Both the position numbers and the translations under genes were made by a program. Below, one piece after another: positions 18,006 to 27,183 of a stretch of 64,000 bases of DNA (position 1 is its first letter; each line of letters begins with the position of its first letter). The notes under the pieces were generated by a model, which was not told the DNA's origin, did no database searches, and saw nothing but the letters and a program-made list of their open reading frames with translations. This DNA comes from Schlegelella_A sp038318385 (GTDB lineage Bacteria; Pseudomonadota; Gammaproteobacteria; Burkholderiales; Burkholderiaceae_C): assembly GCA_038318385.1 (NCBI GenBank), contig JBBQCD010000004.1, positions 53,048 to 117,047 of the forward strand, written 5' to 3'.

Positions 18006-18458
18006 TCAACGGATCGCCACCTCGACCCCCGCGCTCGTGCCCGCGCCTGCCGGGCCGATGCCGCTGCGCAGCCGCGCTGCGGCGACGCCGTTGGCCTCGA
18101 GCGCATGCCGGACCGCCTGGGCACGCCGGGCGGCCAGGTCCCGTTCGCGCGTGAGGTCGCCCCCTTGCGCGTGAAAGGCCGAGATCTCGACGATCGCGCC
18201 GGCTTCGGCACGCGCAGACTCGGCGAGCCCGGCGAGTTGTTCCTGTGCCGCCGGCGCCAGACGATCCGAGCCGTCCTCGAACGCAACCCGAACGGGCCCG
18301 GGCGGCTTGTCCGCCGAAGGCGGCGCCACGGCGACCGGCGCGGCGGCTGGGGGAGAGAACTGACCTCGCAACTGTGCGACGTAGACGCCCGCGAGCAACA
18401 CTGCGGCGAGAACGCCGAGCGCAAACGCAAACTTTTTCCGGGCCGTCCCGCTCGCCAT
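18006..18458 (-). CDS. OmpA-like periplasmic domain protein with N-terminal anchor
   Basis: 150 residues. One transmembrane segment at about residues 9-27, a Pro/Ala-rich spacer, then an OmpA C-terminal-like fold (VRVAFEDGSDRLAPAAQEQL, followed by SAFHAQGGD and ARRAQAVRHALEANGV). The domain normally grips peptidoglycan. The start is set by GGAGG eight bases before the ATG at 18458; a GTG five codons earlier would place that ribosome site inside the gene. Operonic with eda, seven bases apart, although no functional link is evident. Confidence 0.75.
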   Translation of the reverse strand: MASGTARKKFAFALGVLAAVLLAGVYVAQLRGQFSPPAAAPVAVAPPSADKPPGPVRVAFEDGSDRLAPAAQEQLAGLAESARAEAGAIVEISAFHAQGGDLTRERDLAARRAQAVRHALEANGVAAARLRSGIGPAGAGTSAGVEVAIR

Positions 18459-18504
18459 GCTCGGCGCCTCCACGTGATGCGGGATTCATTCTAGAGTTGC
18501 GGGC

Positions 18505-19113
18505 ATGTCGTTCCACCTTGCCCTGCCCGGCAGCCGTGATCCTCACGGCCTCTATGCGGCGACGCTGAAGGAATGGGGCGGCGAGCACGACCTCTGGGTC
18601 TTCGGCTATGCCTCGCTGATCTGGCGACCGGAATTCGAGGCCGCCGAGCAGCGCTACGCAACGGTCTTCGGCTGGCATCGCGCCCTGCAGATGCGCTCCC
18701 GCGTCAATCGCGGCACGCCGGAGTGTCCAGGCCTCGTGTTCGCGCTGGTGCGCGGCGGTTCGTGTCGCGGAGTGGTCTACCGGATCCCGCGGGAGGACGC
18801 CGAGGCGCAGCTCGAACGGCTCTGGGCGCGTGAGATGCCCACCGGCGTCTACGACCCGCGCTGGCTCGGCTGCAATACACCGCAGGGGCGCGTCAAGGCG
18901 CTCGCCTTCACCTTGCACCGCGGCAGCCCGAGCCACACCGGACCCTTGCCGGACGCGCAGATGGTCGACATCCTGCGCACCGCCAACGGACGCTACGGCA
19001 GCACCCTCGCCTACCTCGTGGAAACCGCGAAATCGCTGCGTGGATGCGGCATCCGCGACCGCGACATCGAGCGCCTGGTGGCCCTGGCGCGGCGCCACGC
19101 CCTCACGTCGTGA
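18505..19113 (+). CDS. chaC: ChaC-type gamma-glutamylcyclotransferase
   Basis: Degrades glutathione to 5-oxoproline and Cys-Gly in the cytosol. 202 residues. Seen: the substrate-binding signature FGYASLIW at about 33-40, the RSRVNRGTPECPGLVFAL segment, and REMPTGVYDP with the conserved catalytic Glu. Its last 11 bases overlap the convergent nucleotidyltransferase gene. With gloA, gloB, the GFA protein and ggt it adds to the glutathione-related genes in the window, but these are scattered and not an operon. Confidence 0.92.
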   Translation: MSFHLALPGSRDPHGLYAATLKEWGGEHDLWVFGYASLIWRPEFEAAEQRYATVFGWHRALQMRSRVNRGTPECPGLVFALVRGGSCRGVVYRIPREDAEAQLERLWAREMPTGVYDPRWLGCNTPQGRVKALAFTLHRGSPSHTGPLPDAQMVDILRTANGRYGSTLAYLVETAKSLRGCGIRDRDIERLVALARRHALTS

Positions 19114-19738
19114 AGCCGCTGCGGGCGACCTCGCCGGCCATCGGCAGCGCCTGGCGCAGACTCTCCAGATCGGCTTCGGTGTCGACGTCGATCAGCACGC
19201 CCGGATCGTCGACCTCCAGGCCGAGCGCCGGATAGCGCGCCACCAGCCGGCGCGCGCCTTCGTCGCCCGACAGCGTCGCCAGTTCCGAATAGAGCTCGGC
19301 GCCGAATCCCACGGGGTGCCCGCGCCGGCCGCGATGCTGCGCATAGACGATCGGATGCGCGTCCAGTTCGCGCGCCACCGCCTGCAGGGTCGACGGCAGC
19401 ACCAGTGGCATGTCGCCCGGCAGCACGATCCAGCCCGAGGCATCGGGTCGGGCACCGACGCCCGCGCCGATCGAGTAACCCATTCCGAGCAGCGGATTCG
19501 CGCCGGAGCCGGCCTCCGCCAGGATCACCACGTCGCGCGCGGCGACGCTTTCGCGCGCCAGTTCGGCGAAAGCCTCGGTGGTGACGACGACCACCGGCAA
19601 CTGGCTCGCGATCGCATGCCGAAGGGTGGCTCCGAGCACCGTCGCCGTGCCCAGACGCTGGGCGAGCTTGTGGTCGCTGCCGAGGAAACGGGAGCCCCGT
19701 CCGGCCGCCAGCACGATCACCGCGGGCTGCGTCTTCAT
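19103..19738 (-). CDS. MobA/MocA-like molybdopterin nucleotidyltransferase family protein
   Basis: 211-residue nucleotidyltransferase of the NTP_transf_3 type. Seen: LAAGRGSRFLGSDHKLAQ signature at about 10-27, LPGDMPLVLPSTL with the catalytic metal Asp, and RGHPVGFGAELY. Such proteins add CMP or GMP to molybdopterin (MocA, MobA) or act in related cofactor steps. The ATG at 19738 begins the first strand directly. Sulfite dehydrogenase SoxC in this window needs a molybdenum cofactor, but no molybdenum gene adjoins this one. Converges on chaC with an 11-base overlap. Confidence 0.8.
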   Translation of the reverse strand: MKTQPAVIVLAAGRGSRFLGSDHKLAQRLGTATVLGATLRHAIASQLPVVVVTTEAFAELARESVAARDVVILAEAGSGANPLLGMGYSIGAGVGARPDASGWIVLPGDMPLVLPSTLQAVARELDAHPIVYAQHRGRRGHPVGFGAELYSELATLSGDEGARRLVARYPALGLEVDDPGVLIDVDTEADLESLRQALPMAGEVARSGFTT

Positions 19739-19871
19739 GTGCAAATGTTCGTGTTCGTCCGTCGGGGCAGCGGCGCAACCCGTGCCGCCTCTTGGCACGT
19801 CGCGCGCCTGGGCCGCTCCAGCGAGGATGGAATCTGTGTCGTCTTTCAGGTAGTGGGAGCATCCCCTAAGG

Positions 19872-19890
19872 CCTTCCCCGTAAGGGAAGG
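19872..19890. promoter_or_regulatory. Hairpin upstream of pdxH
   Basis: CCTTCCC and GGGAAGG arms, seven perfect pairs around a five-base loop, about 63 bases before the pdxH start. No thymine run follows on either strand, so an attenuator or protein site is as possible as a terminator. A TATACT box lies at 19940-19945, eight bases before the ATG. Confidence 0.4.
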
Positions 19891-19952
19891 GGCACCCCGA
19901 TTGCCAATGGCCGGGAGGATCACACGTCGGGCCGCTTCCTATACTCCTGCGC

Positions 19953-20588
19953 ATGGAAGACATCGCCAGCCTGCGCAAGAGCTACGAGAAGGCCGAGCTC
20001 GACGAGTCCGCGTCCGCGGAAGACCCGATGGTTCAATTTCAGCTGTGGCTGCAGCAGGCGATCGACGGCAAGCTGCCGGAACCCACCGCGATGACGCTGG
20101 CGACGGTCGGCGCCGACGGGCGACCTTCCACGCGCATCGTGCTCCTCAAGGGTGTCGATGCGCGCGGCCTCGCGTGGTACACCAACTATGAAAGCCGCAA
20201 GGGCCGCGAGCTCGCCGTGCACGCCGCAGCCGCCCTGCAATTCCACTGGGTCGAACTCGAGCGCGTCGTGCGTGTCGAGGGACGGGTCGAAAAGGTCTCG
20301 GCCGAGGAATCCGACGCGTATTACAAGACCCGGCCCCTCGACTCGCGCATCGGTGCCTGGGCGTCGCCGCAGAGCCAGGTCATCGCTTCACGCGCGCCGC
20401 TGATCGCGAGCGCGGCCAAGTTCGGGGCGCGCTTCCTGATGGATCCGCCCCGGCCGCCGCACTGGGGCGGCTACCGCCTCGTTCCCGACACCTGGGAATT
20501 CTGGCAGGGCCGTCGCTCCCGGCTGCACGACCGGCTGCGTTACCGGACGCAAGGCGCCGACTGGAAGCGCGAGCGACTCGCACCCTGA
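19953..20588 (+). CDS. pdxH: Pyridoxamine 5'-phosphate oxidase
   Basis: FMN-dependent oxidase that makes pyridoxal 5'-phosphate from PNP and PMP, last step of de novo and salvage vitamin B6 synthesis. 211 residues, close to E. coli PdxH (218). Seen: FMN-binding RIVLLKGVDARGLAWYTN and SRKGRELA, substrate region QSQVIASRAPL, and C-terminal WEFWQGRRSRLHDR with the RxxRLHDR signature. Stands alone; promoter region of about 210 bases upstream. Confidence 0.96.
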   Translation: MEDIASLRKSYEKAELDESASAEDPMVQFQLWLQQAIDGKLPEPTAMTLATVGADGRPSTRIVLLKGVDARGLAWYTNYESRKGRELAVHAAAALQFHWVELERVVRVEGRVEKVSAEESDAYYKTRPLDSRIGAWASPQSQVIASRAPLIASAAKFGARFLMDPPRPPHWGGYRLVPDTWEFWQGRRSRLHDRLRYRTQGADWKRERLAP

Positions 20589-20595
20589 ATCGGCG

Positions 20596-21390
20596 TCACA
20601 CGCGTCGCGCCGCGGCCGCAAGGCGCGGCGCGGCGGTACTGCGCGGCGAGGCCGCATGCGCCGCGACGGCGAGCAGCGCCAGGCACCAGACGATGAGCGC
20701 GCCCGAAGGCAGGTCGAGCGCGGCCGACAGCACAAGGCCGAGCCCGTAGCCCCCAATGCCGATCGCATAGGCGAGCGGAAGGCGTCGCGTCGCCACATGT
20801 CCGCGCGCCCCGAGGCTCGGCACGATCAGGGTCGCGAACACGAGATAGACACCGACGAGTTGCGCCGACACCGTCACGGCGAGCGCGAACAGCAGGTAGA
20901 ACCCGCGCTGCGACAAGCGCCCCTTGAGGGTGAACCAGAGCGCAACGATGACCACGCTCGCCAGCGCCGGAATCACCAGCCGCCCGTAGCTGACCCAGAG
21001 GATCTGTCCGGCGAGCAGGTCGCGAAGATGCTCGCCGCCATGCGGGTTCTTCGACAGCAGGAGGATGCCCGCCGTCGCCGCGAGCACGAAGACCACGCCG
21101 ATCTGCGCTTCCTGTACCGCCGGCCACTTGCGCTCGGTCCAGTCGAGCAGCAGCGCGCCCCCGAGCGCCGCCGCAGCCGCGGCGGCCTGCACCTGCCAGC
21201 CATTGCCGGAGAGCTCGAACATACCGGCGAGGATGACGCCGAGCGCCGCGATCTGCGCGATCGCCAGGTCGATGAAGACGATCCCCTTGCGCAATACCTG
21301 GGCGCCGAGCGGGACGTGGGTCGCCAGCACCAGCAGCCCCGCGAGGAAGGCCGGCGCGAGGATGGATACATCGATGGCGGCAAGGTTCAT
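20596..21390 (-). CDS. Metal ABC transporter permease (ZnuB/TroC-like)
   Basis: 264-residue inner-membrane permease of the ABC-3 family for Zn or Mn. Seen: about eight hydrophobic helices, the LGAQVLRKGIVFIDLAIAQ segment in the first loop, QEAQIGVVFVLAATAGILLL in the middle and LAYAIGIGGYGLGLVLSAAL at the end. 40 bases after the binding-protein gene, on the same strand. The operon does not contain the ATPase that should energise this permease; downstream the next gene is pdxH on the opposite strand. Confidence 0.92.
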   Translation of the reverse strand: MNLAAIDVSILAPAFLAGLLVLATHVPLGAQVLRKGIVFIDLAIAQIAALGVILAGMFELSGNGWQVQAAAAAAALGGALLLDWTERKWPAVQEAQIGVVFVLAATAGILLLSKNPHGGEHLRDLLAGQILWVSYGRLVIPALASVVIVALWFTLKGRLSQRGFYLLFALAVTVSAQLVGVYLVFATLIVPSLGARGHVATRRLPLAYAIGIGGYGLGLVLSAALDLPSGALIVWCLALLAVAAHAASPRSTAAPRLAAAARRV

Positions 21391-21430
21391 GACCGCGCTC
21401 CCCGGCCAGCCGCAACGCCCACGGGCGTCT

Positions 21431-22363
21431 TCATGCGCCCTCCAGCAGCAAGGAGACCGTGCTGTCGAAGAGGCCGAACAGGTCTGTCGCCTTGTCGTTG
21501 CCACCGACGGTGAACGGCAACGCCACGGCTCGCACCTTGGCATGCTCGACCAGCCACTGCGAGGCGCGGGGGTCCTCGTAGGCCGCGCGAACGACCAGCT
21601 TCGCCGGCTGTCGCGCCAGCAGCGCGCTGAGCTCGGCCAGGTGACCAGGGCTCGGTTCCACGCCCGGCTTGGGCTCGAGGGTGCCGATCTCGCGCGCCCC
21701 CAGCCAGTTCCAGAGGTAGGTGAAGTTCTTGTGATGGGCCACCACGACGACGCCCTGGAGCGGCTGTGCCGCCAGCTGCCACTTCTGCAGTGCCGCGGAC
21801 CAGCGAGCCTGGAACGACTGCAGGCGTTCGTCGTAGGCCTTGGCATTCGCGGGATCGATCTGGCCGAGTCGCGCCGCCAGTGCTGTCGCGACCTTGGCGA
21901 TGTTGCGAGGGTCGAGATGGATGTGCGGATTGCCCTGCGCGTGGACATCGCCGTCGCTGCGATCGAGCCGAGTCGGCACGTCGAGCGGCACGACGAACCT
22001 GCCGGCCTCGAAGTTCGCCGGCGCGCCGGGCGCCAGGCGCGCATTGCCGGACTGCCGGATCAGCACCGGCAGCCAGCCGACCTCCAGGTCCAGGCCGGTG
22101 CAGACGACAAGGTCGGCATTGCGCATGCGCGCGATCAGGCTCGGCCGCGCCTCGATGTGATGCGGGTCCTGGGACGCTGTCGTCGCCGAGGTCGCGTTGA
22201 CCTTGTCGCCGCCGAGCTCCCGGGCGAGCGACGCCCATTCGGGCTCGCAGGCCACCACGTTGAGCGCGGCGCGGGCCTGCAGGCCGCAGCCCGCGAGGAG
22301 CGCCGCCAACGCGGCGTGCAGCCACGTTCGCGGCAGGAATGAAGGAATGGATGACCTGTTCAT
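21431..22363 (-). CDS. Metal ABC transporter substrate-binding protein (ZnuA/TroA-like)
   Basis: 310-residue periplasmic metal-binding protein. Seen: a signal peptide with a possible lipobox ALLAGC, metal-site histidines in SQDPHHIEARPSL, NPHIHLDP and VVVAHHKNFTYLW, and a final acidic ligand region YEDPRASQWL. The His/Asp-rich loop of Gram-negative ZnuA is reduced to the short DVHAQGNPHIH stretch. Zn is likelier than Mn given the three-histidine pattern, but the call rests on motifs only. Lies between the outer-membrane protein gene (8 bases) and the permease gene (40 bases). Confidence 0.9.
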   Translation of the reverse strand: MNRSSIPSFLPRTWLHAALAALLAGCGLQARAALNVVACEPEWASLARELGGDKVNATSATTASQDPHHIEARPSLIARMRNADLVVCTGLDLEVGWLPVLIRQSGNARLAPGAPANFEAGRFVVPLDVPTRLDRSDGDVHAQGNPHIHLDPRNIAKVATALAARLGQIDPANAKAYDERLQSFQARWSAALQKWQLAAQPLQGVVVVAHHKNFTYLWNWLGAREIGTLEPKPGVEPSPGHLAELSALLARQPAKLVVRAAYEDPRASQWLVEHAKVRAVALPFTVGGNDKATDLFGLFDSTVSLLLEGA

Positions 22364-22371
22364 GGAGACTC

Positions 22372-23880
22372 CTAGAAGGCGTGTGCGCCATGAGCCCCGA
22401 GGCTCATGATGTACTGGAGGAAGAGTTGCCGGTCGGTGACGGCGGGGTTGCTGCGGTCGGCCGCGACTTGCAGTCGCAGGCGGCTGAACTCCGACAGCGA
22501 GTAGTCCACCATCAGCGTCGTGCGCGTCGGGCGTGCCGACTGCAGCACCGGGAAGTCGGCACCGCCCAGGGTGCCGGCGTCGACGAGGCCGATCTGGGGG
22601 ACTGCGGAATCGAGGCGGTCGTAGCGTACGCCGGCGCGCCACATCGGCATGAACTGGTAGACCGCCTGCAGGTACCAGCCGCTCTGCGTCGACCGATAGG
22701 ACCCGACCGGAGCGGCACCGAGGACCTCGTACGCCAGCGTCCCGCTCTCGCGCCGTCGGAAGTACTCGCCCTGCAGCTTGAAGTTCGTCCTCGTGGCGTT
22801 GCCGCCCGGCGCCCACTTGTAGATGCCGTCCAGCACCCAGGTCCGGCTCGTGCCGTCGAAGGCGTTGGTCACCGGCAGGCCGGCCGCGTTCACGTCCTCG
22901 TAGGCCCGTCCGCGGGGGCGCGCGGTCAGCTGCGAGACTCCGACCCGCCAGCTCGCGTTGTCGCCGATGTCGTCGCCGACATGGGCGATCAACGCCGTCG
23001 AGCCGACGCCGTTGCGGCCGCTGTCGCTGCCCGGGAACATTCTTCCGGCACCGATCTCCGCGCCGAGCTCGACGTAGCGTTCGGTCGGCGCGACCCAGTG
23101 GAGGTGGATGCCGTCGGTGCGCAGCGGTCCGCCGAGGAACGCCTGGTAGGCCAGCGGCGCATCGGCGAAATCCCAGGCGTGCGCATGCTGCGAATTGAGA
23201 TAGCCGATCGACGACAGGAAGCGACCCACCTTCAGGCTCGCGCCGTCGAACAGGCCCTGGCGCTCGAACAGCGCCTCCTCGACGGAGATGCGCTCGTCAG
23301 CGGTGATCGAGGCCGTCAACCGGCCCGAGAACGTCGGGTCGATGCTGGCGGCGAGGCTCAGCTCCGATTCGCCGAGGGAGAAACTGCGCTGGCCCGGACC
23401 GACGTCGCCGCCGCTCGGGATGAAGCCTTGCAGCCTGTACCGCGCCGGATCGCGCGACAGGTTGGCGTAGGTACCGTTGAGGATCAGCGAGACCGCGGGA
23501 TTGAAGGCCGATGCCGAGGCCATGCCTGTGCCCGGAGCGACTGCGACGGCGGGCGTCCGCTCCACCGCATCGGCCCCGGTCGACGCGGCCCCCGCCGAGG
23601 TGGCGGGCGTGAGGGGCGTTAGGGGCGTGACGATCGCGGCGGGCGCGGGGGTCCCGGCCGGCGCGGCCGCCTGCGAAGGCGTACCGGGCTGGCGCGTTGC
23701 CAACTGCTGCTGCAGCGCCTGCAGACGGCTCTCGAGTGCGCCGAGACGCCCTTCGTAGTCCGCCTTCAGGGCGTCGATCTGCTGGCGCATCGCCGCCAGC
23801 TCGCTGGCGTCGGCGGCGTGCGCAGACAAAGGGAGGAAGGCGGCCGCGCAAAGCGCGGCGGCCGAGTAACGAACCGACAT
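22372..23880 (-). CDS. Outer-membrane beta-barrel protein with coiled-coil N-terminus
   Basis: 502 residues. Signal peptide ending at AHAADA, then a coiled coil of about residues 26-62 (LAAMRQQIDALKADYEG onward), a Pro/Ala/Thr-rich linker to about 120, and a C-terminal barrel with alternating aromatic strands ending in a final strand of alternating hydrophobics. The build resembles trimeric porin-like proteins in metal operons of beta- and gammaproteobacteria. It is transcribed first with the binding protein and permease, so a role in metal passage across the outer membrane is likely. Not a TonB-dependent receptor, since no plug domain or TonB box is seen. Confidence 0.8.
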   Translation of the reverse strand: MSVRYSAAALCAAAFLPLSAHAADASELAAMRQQIDALKADYEGRLGALESRLQALQQQLATRQPGTPSQAAAPAGTPAPAAIVTPLTPLTPATSAGAASTGADAVERTPAVAVAPGTGMASASAFNPAVSLILNGTYANLSRDPARYRLQGFIPSGGDVGPGQRSFSLGESELSLAASIDPTFSGRLTASITADERISVEEALFERQGLFDGASLKVGRFLSSIGYLNSQHAHAWDFADAPLAYQAFLGGPLRTDGIHLHWVAPTERYVELGAEIGAGRMFPGSDSGRNGVGSTALIAHVGDDIGDNASWRVGVSQLTARPRGRAYEDVNAAGLPVTNAFDGTSRTWVLDGIYKWAPGGNATRTNFKLQGEYFRRRESGTLAYEVLGAAPVGSYRSTQSGWYLQAVYQFMPMWRAGVRYDRLDSAVPQIGLVDAGTLGGADFPVLQSARPTRTTLMVDYSLSEFSRLRLQVAADRSNPAVTDRQLFLQYIMSLGAHGAHAF

Positions 23881-23943
23881 GGGGTACTCCTGGTGACGGG
23901 GGCGCGCCGCGCCCGCAGAGGCGGCCCGAAGGCCGCCGCGGCA

Positions 23944-24342
23944 TCAGCTCGTCACGACGGGAGGGCCACGGGCCAGGAACCCGGCGGCCTGGGCCGCGAT
24001 CTGCCACATCGGCAGAGCGCGCGCCGGCGCCTCGGATGGCAGCTCGATCGGCATCGCGACGACGCTCGCGACACCGAGCATGTCGGCATGGCTCGCCTGA
24101 TCGAACAGATCGCAGCCATGCTCGAAGAAGTGTCCGGCAAAGAGGGCTTGCAAGCCGTGCTTCGACGGCGCCGCGGATGGGGCCGGCATCGACTGCGGCA
24201 CCGCCCCGGCGGTCGCCTGCAGCATCAGCGGCGCGTGCACGATGCGATGGACGAAGCCCAGCGTCTGGGCCAGCGCCAGTGCCAGCAGCAACACGGAGCA
24301 GAGCGCGACGCGCCCTCTTCCGGACAGCGTGCGCAGCGGCAT
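23944..24342 (-). CDS. DUF2946-like small secreted or membrane protein of the metal operon
   Basis: 132 residues. An N-terminal hydrophobic helix at about 12-28 (signal anchor), then GFVHRIVHAP and HFFEHGCDLFDQASHADM, which cluster histidines and a cysteine that could bind a metal. It resembles small proteins that accompany metal-uptake operons but I cannot name a function. The ATG at 24342 is preceded by an in-frame GTG at 24357; neither has a clear ribosome site. It is the first gene of the minus-strand operon ahead of the outer-membrane barrel. Confidence 0.6.
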   Translation of the reverse strand: MPLRTLSGRGRVALCSVLLLALALAQTLGFVHRIVHAPLMLQATAGAVPQSMPAPSAAPSKHGLQALFAGHFFEHGCDLFDQASHADMLGVASVVAMPIELPSEAPARALPMWQIAAQAAGFLARGPPVVTS

Positions 24343-24370
24343 CGGGGAATGACTCACCGGGAGGAGTCTA

Positions 24371-24385
24371 GCAACGTCGCATTGC
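24371..24385. promoter_or_regulatory. Imperfect palindrome upstream of the metal operon
   Basis: GCAACGTCGCATTGC has GCAA/TTGC arms and sits about 30 bases before the first gene of the metal operon. Position suits a metal regulator site, but it lacks the AT-rich core of known Zur boxes. Confidence 0.25.
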
Positions 24386-24440
24386 GCGAACCGCCGGCGC
24401 CGCGCGCCGATGCCGGACGGAGCACGCCGCGGGCTCGATA

Positions 24441-24977
24441 TCAGCTCGCCACTCTGGCGGCGAACGTCTTGCGAAACTTCTCGACCTTCGGCGCCACGAC
24501 CATCGCGCAGTAGCCCTGGTTCGGGTGGTTGGCGAAGTAGTGCTGGTGGTAGTCCTCGGCGCGCGAATAGTTGCGCTCCGGCTCGACTTCGGTGACGACA
24601 CGCCCGCGGTGGTGCTCGTTGACCTCGGCGACGACTTCGCGGGCCACCTTCTCCTGCTCGGCATCGCGGTAGTAGATGCCCGAGCGGTACTGCGTGCCGG
24701 AGTCGTTGCCCTGGCGGTTGAGCGTCGTCGGATCGTGGATGACGAAGAAGATCTCGAGAATCTCGCGCAGCGTGATCTGCGCCGGATCGAAGGTCACCCG
24801 CACGACCTCGTTGTGACCGGTCGTGCCGCTGCAGACCTGTTCGTACGAAGGATTCACCGCCGCTCCGTTGCTGTAGCCGGACTCGACCGCGGTCACGCCC
24901 CGGACGCGCTCGTAGACGGCCTCGGTGCACCAGAAACAACCTCCACCGAGGGTGATCGTCTGCAGGGAATCACTCAT
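24441..24977 (-). CDS. msrA: Peptide-methionine (S)-S-oxide reductase
   Basis: Reduces methionine-S-sulfoxide in oxidised proteins. 178 residues. Seen: the catalytic motif GCFWC with nucleophile Cys14, SGYSNGAAVNPSYEQVCSG, and HDPTTLNRQGNDSGTQYRS, all hallmarks of MsrA. A late Cys in NQGYCAMVV could be the resolving residue. Single gene; it runs toward the metal operon on the same strand with 98 bases between its stop and that operon's first start. Confidence 0.97.
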   Translation of the reverse strand: MSDSLQTITLGGGCFWCTEAVYERVRGVTAVESGYSNGAAVNPSYEQVCSGTTGHNEVVRVTFDPAQITLREILEIFFVIHDPTTLNRQGNDSGTQYRSGIYYRDAEQEKVAREVVAEVNEHHRGRVVTEVEPERNYSRAEDYHQHYFANHPNQGYCAMVVAPKVEKFRKTFAARVAS

Positions 24978-25102
24978 CGCCGGCGTCCTCTTTCAGTCTT
25001 GGGGAGCGTCATTGTGGAGCGTCCGCGCATCCCGTGTGGCCCGGGCGTCGCGATGCCCGCACCGGCTTATCATGGCCGCTCACGACATCCGGAAGCGACA
25101 CC

Positions 25103-26299
<1,197 letters not shown>

Positions 26300-26345
26300 A
26301 GCGCAAGGCGTCATCCAGGCCCCGGCCCCGCCGGGTGGCCGACGC

Positions 26346-27155
26346 GTGAACAGCTTCTTCGTCCTCCTCGGCATCGAGTCGTGGAAGCCGGTGCTGGCGG
26401 CACTGTTGCTGCCGCCGGTGCCGCTTCTGGTGATGCTGCTGGTCGGCGTGCGCCTCGTCCGCCCCTGGCGCGGTCTCGGCTGGTTCATCGTCCTGCTGAG
26501 CGTCGTGCTGCTGTGGCTGAGCAGCAGCCTGGGCGCTGCTCAAGTCGCCTCCCGGCTTTTCCTGCGGCCGCCACCGGCCCTGACCTTCGAGCGCGTCAAG
26601 GCGCTGCGCGCCGAAGTGCAGGCGCGCGCACCGGTCGCCATCGTCGTCCTGGGAGGCGGGATGGAACCGTACGCGCCGGAATACGGTGTGGCGAACCTTC
26701 GGCCGCTCTCACTCGAGCGTTTGCGCTACGGCGTCTGGCTGGCGCGCGAGATCGGCGCTCCGCTGGCCTTCAGCGGCGGCACCGGACACGCGCAGCGCGA
26801 CGGACTCGCCGAAGCCCAGGTCGCGGCGCGCATTGCCCTGCAGGACTACGGACGGCCGCTGAAGTGGGTGGAGGACGAATCGCGCGACACGCGCGAAAAC
26901 GCCCGACGAACCGTCGCGTTGCTGCAGCGCGCGGGGATCACGCACATCGTGCTCGTCACCCACGGTTGGCACATGCCGCGCGCGGTGCGCGCCTTCGAGC
27001 AAGCCGCCGAAGGAGGCTTGCGCATCGAGGCCGCTCCCATGGGGCTCGCACTGCCCGCCGAGCGCCCCGCGCTGCAGTGGATCCCGTCGCCGGCCGGGAA
27101 CGCCGCCATGAACCAGGTGCTGCACGAACTCGCGGGACTGGCCTCCGGCGCCTGA
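26346..27155 (+). CDS. YdcF/DUF218 family membrane protein
   Basis: 269 residues starting at GTG 26346. Two N-terminal hydrophobic helices (about 15-36 and 43-62), then a DUF218 domain: IVVLGGGMEPYAPEYG, FSGGTGHAQRDG, DTRENARRTV and VTHGWHMPRAVRAFEQ. These four blocks are the family's conserved sites. YdcF-like proteins (SanA, ElyC) take part in envelope integrity and possibly lipid-carrier handling; the exact reaction is unsettled. Follows gcdH by 46 bases but is unlikely to be related. Converges with the hybrid kinase gene over a palindrome. Confidence 0.88.
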   Translation: MNSFFVLLGIESWKPVLAALLLPPVPLLVMLLVGVRLVRPWRGLGWFIVLLSVVLLWLSSSLGAAQVASRLFLRPPPALTFERVKALRAEVQARAPVAIVVLGGGMEPYAPEYGVANLRPLSLERLRYGVWLAREIGAPLAFSGGTGHAQRDGLAEAQVAARIALQDYGRPLKWVEDESRDTRENARRTVALLQRAGITHIVLVTHGWHMPRAVRAFEQAAEGGLRIEAAPMGLALPAERPALQWIPSPAGNAAMNQVLHELAGLASGA

Positions 27156-27183
27156 GCGGCGATTCCTCGGGCAGTGCTCAGGC
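27150..27183. terminator. Bidirectional terminator-like palindrome between convergent genes
   Basis: GCCTGAGC and GCTCAGGC (eight perfect pairs) enclose 18 bases. Each arm carries the stop codon of one of the convergent genes. No thymine run, so termination strength is uncertain. Confidence 0.4.
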
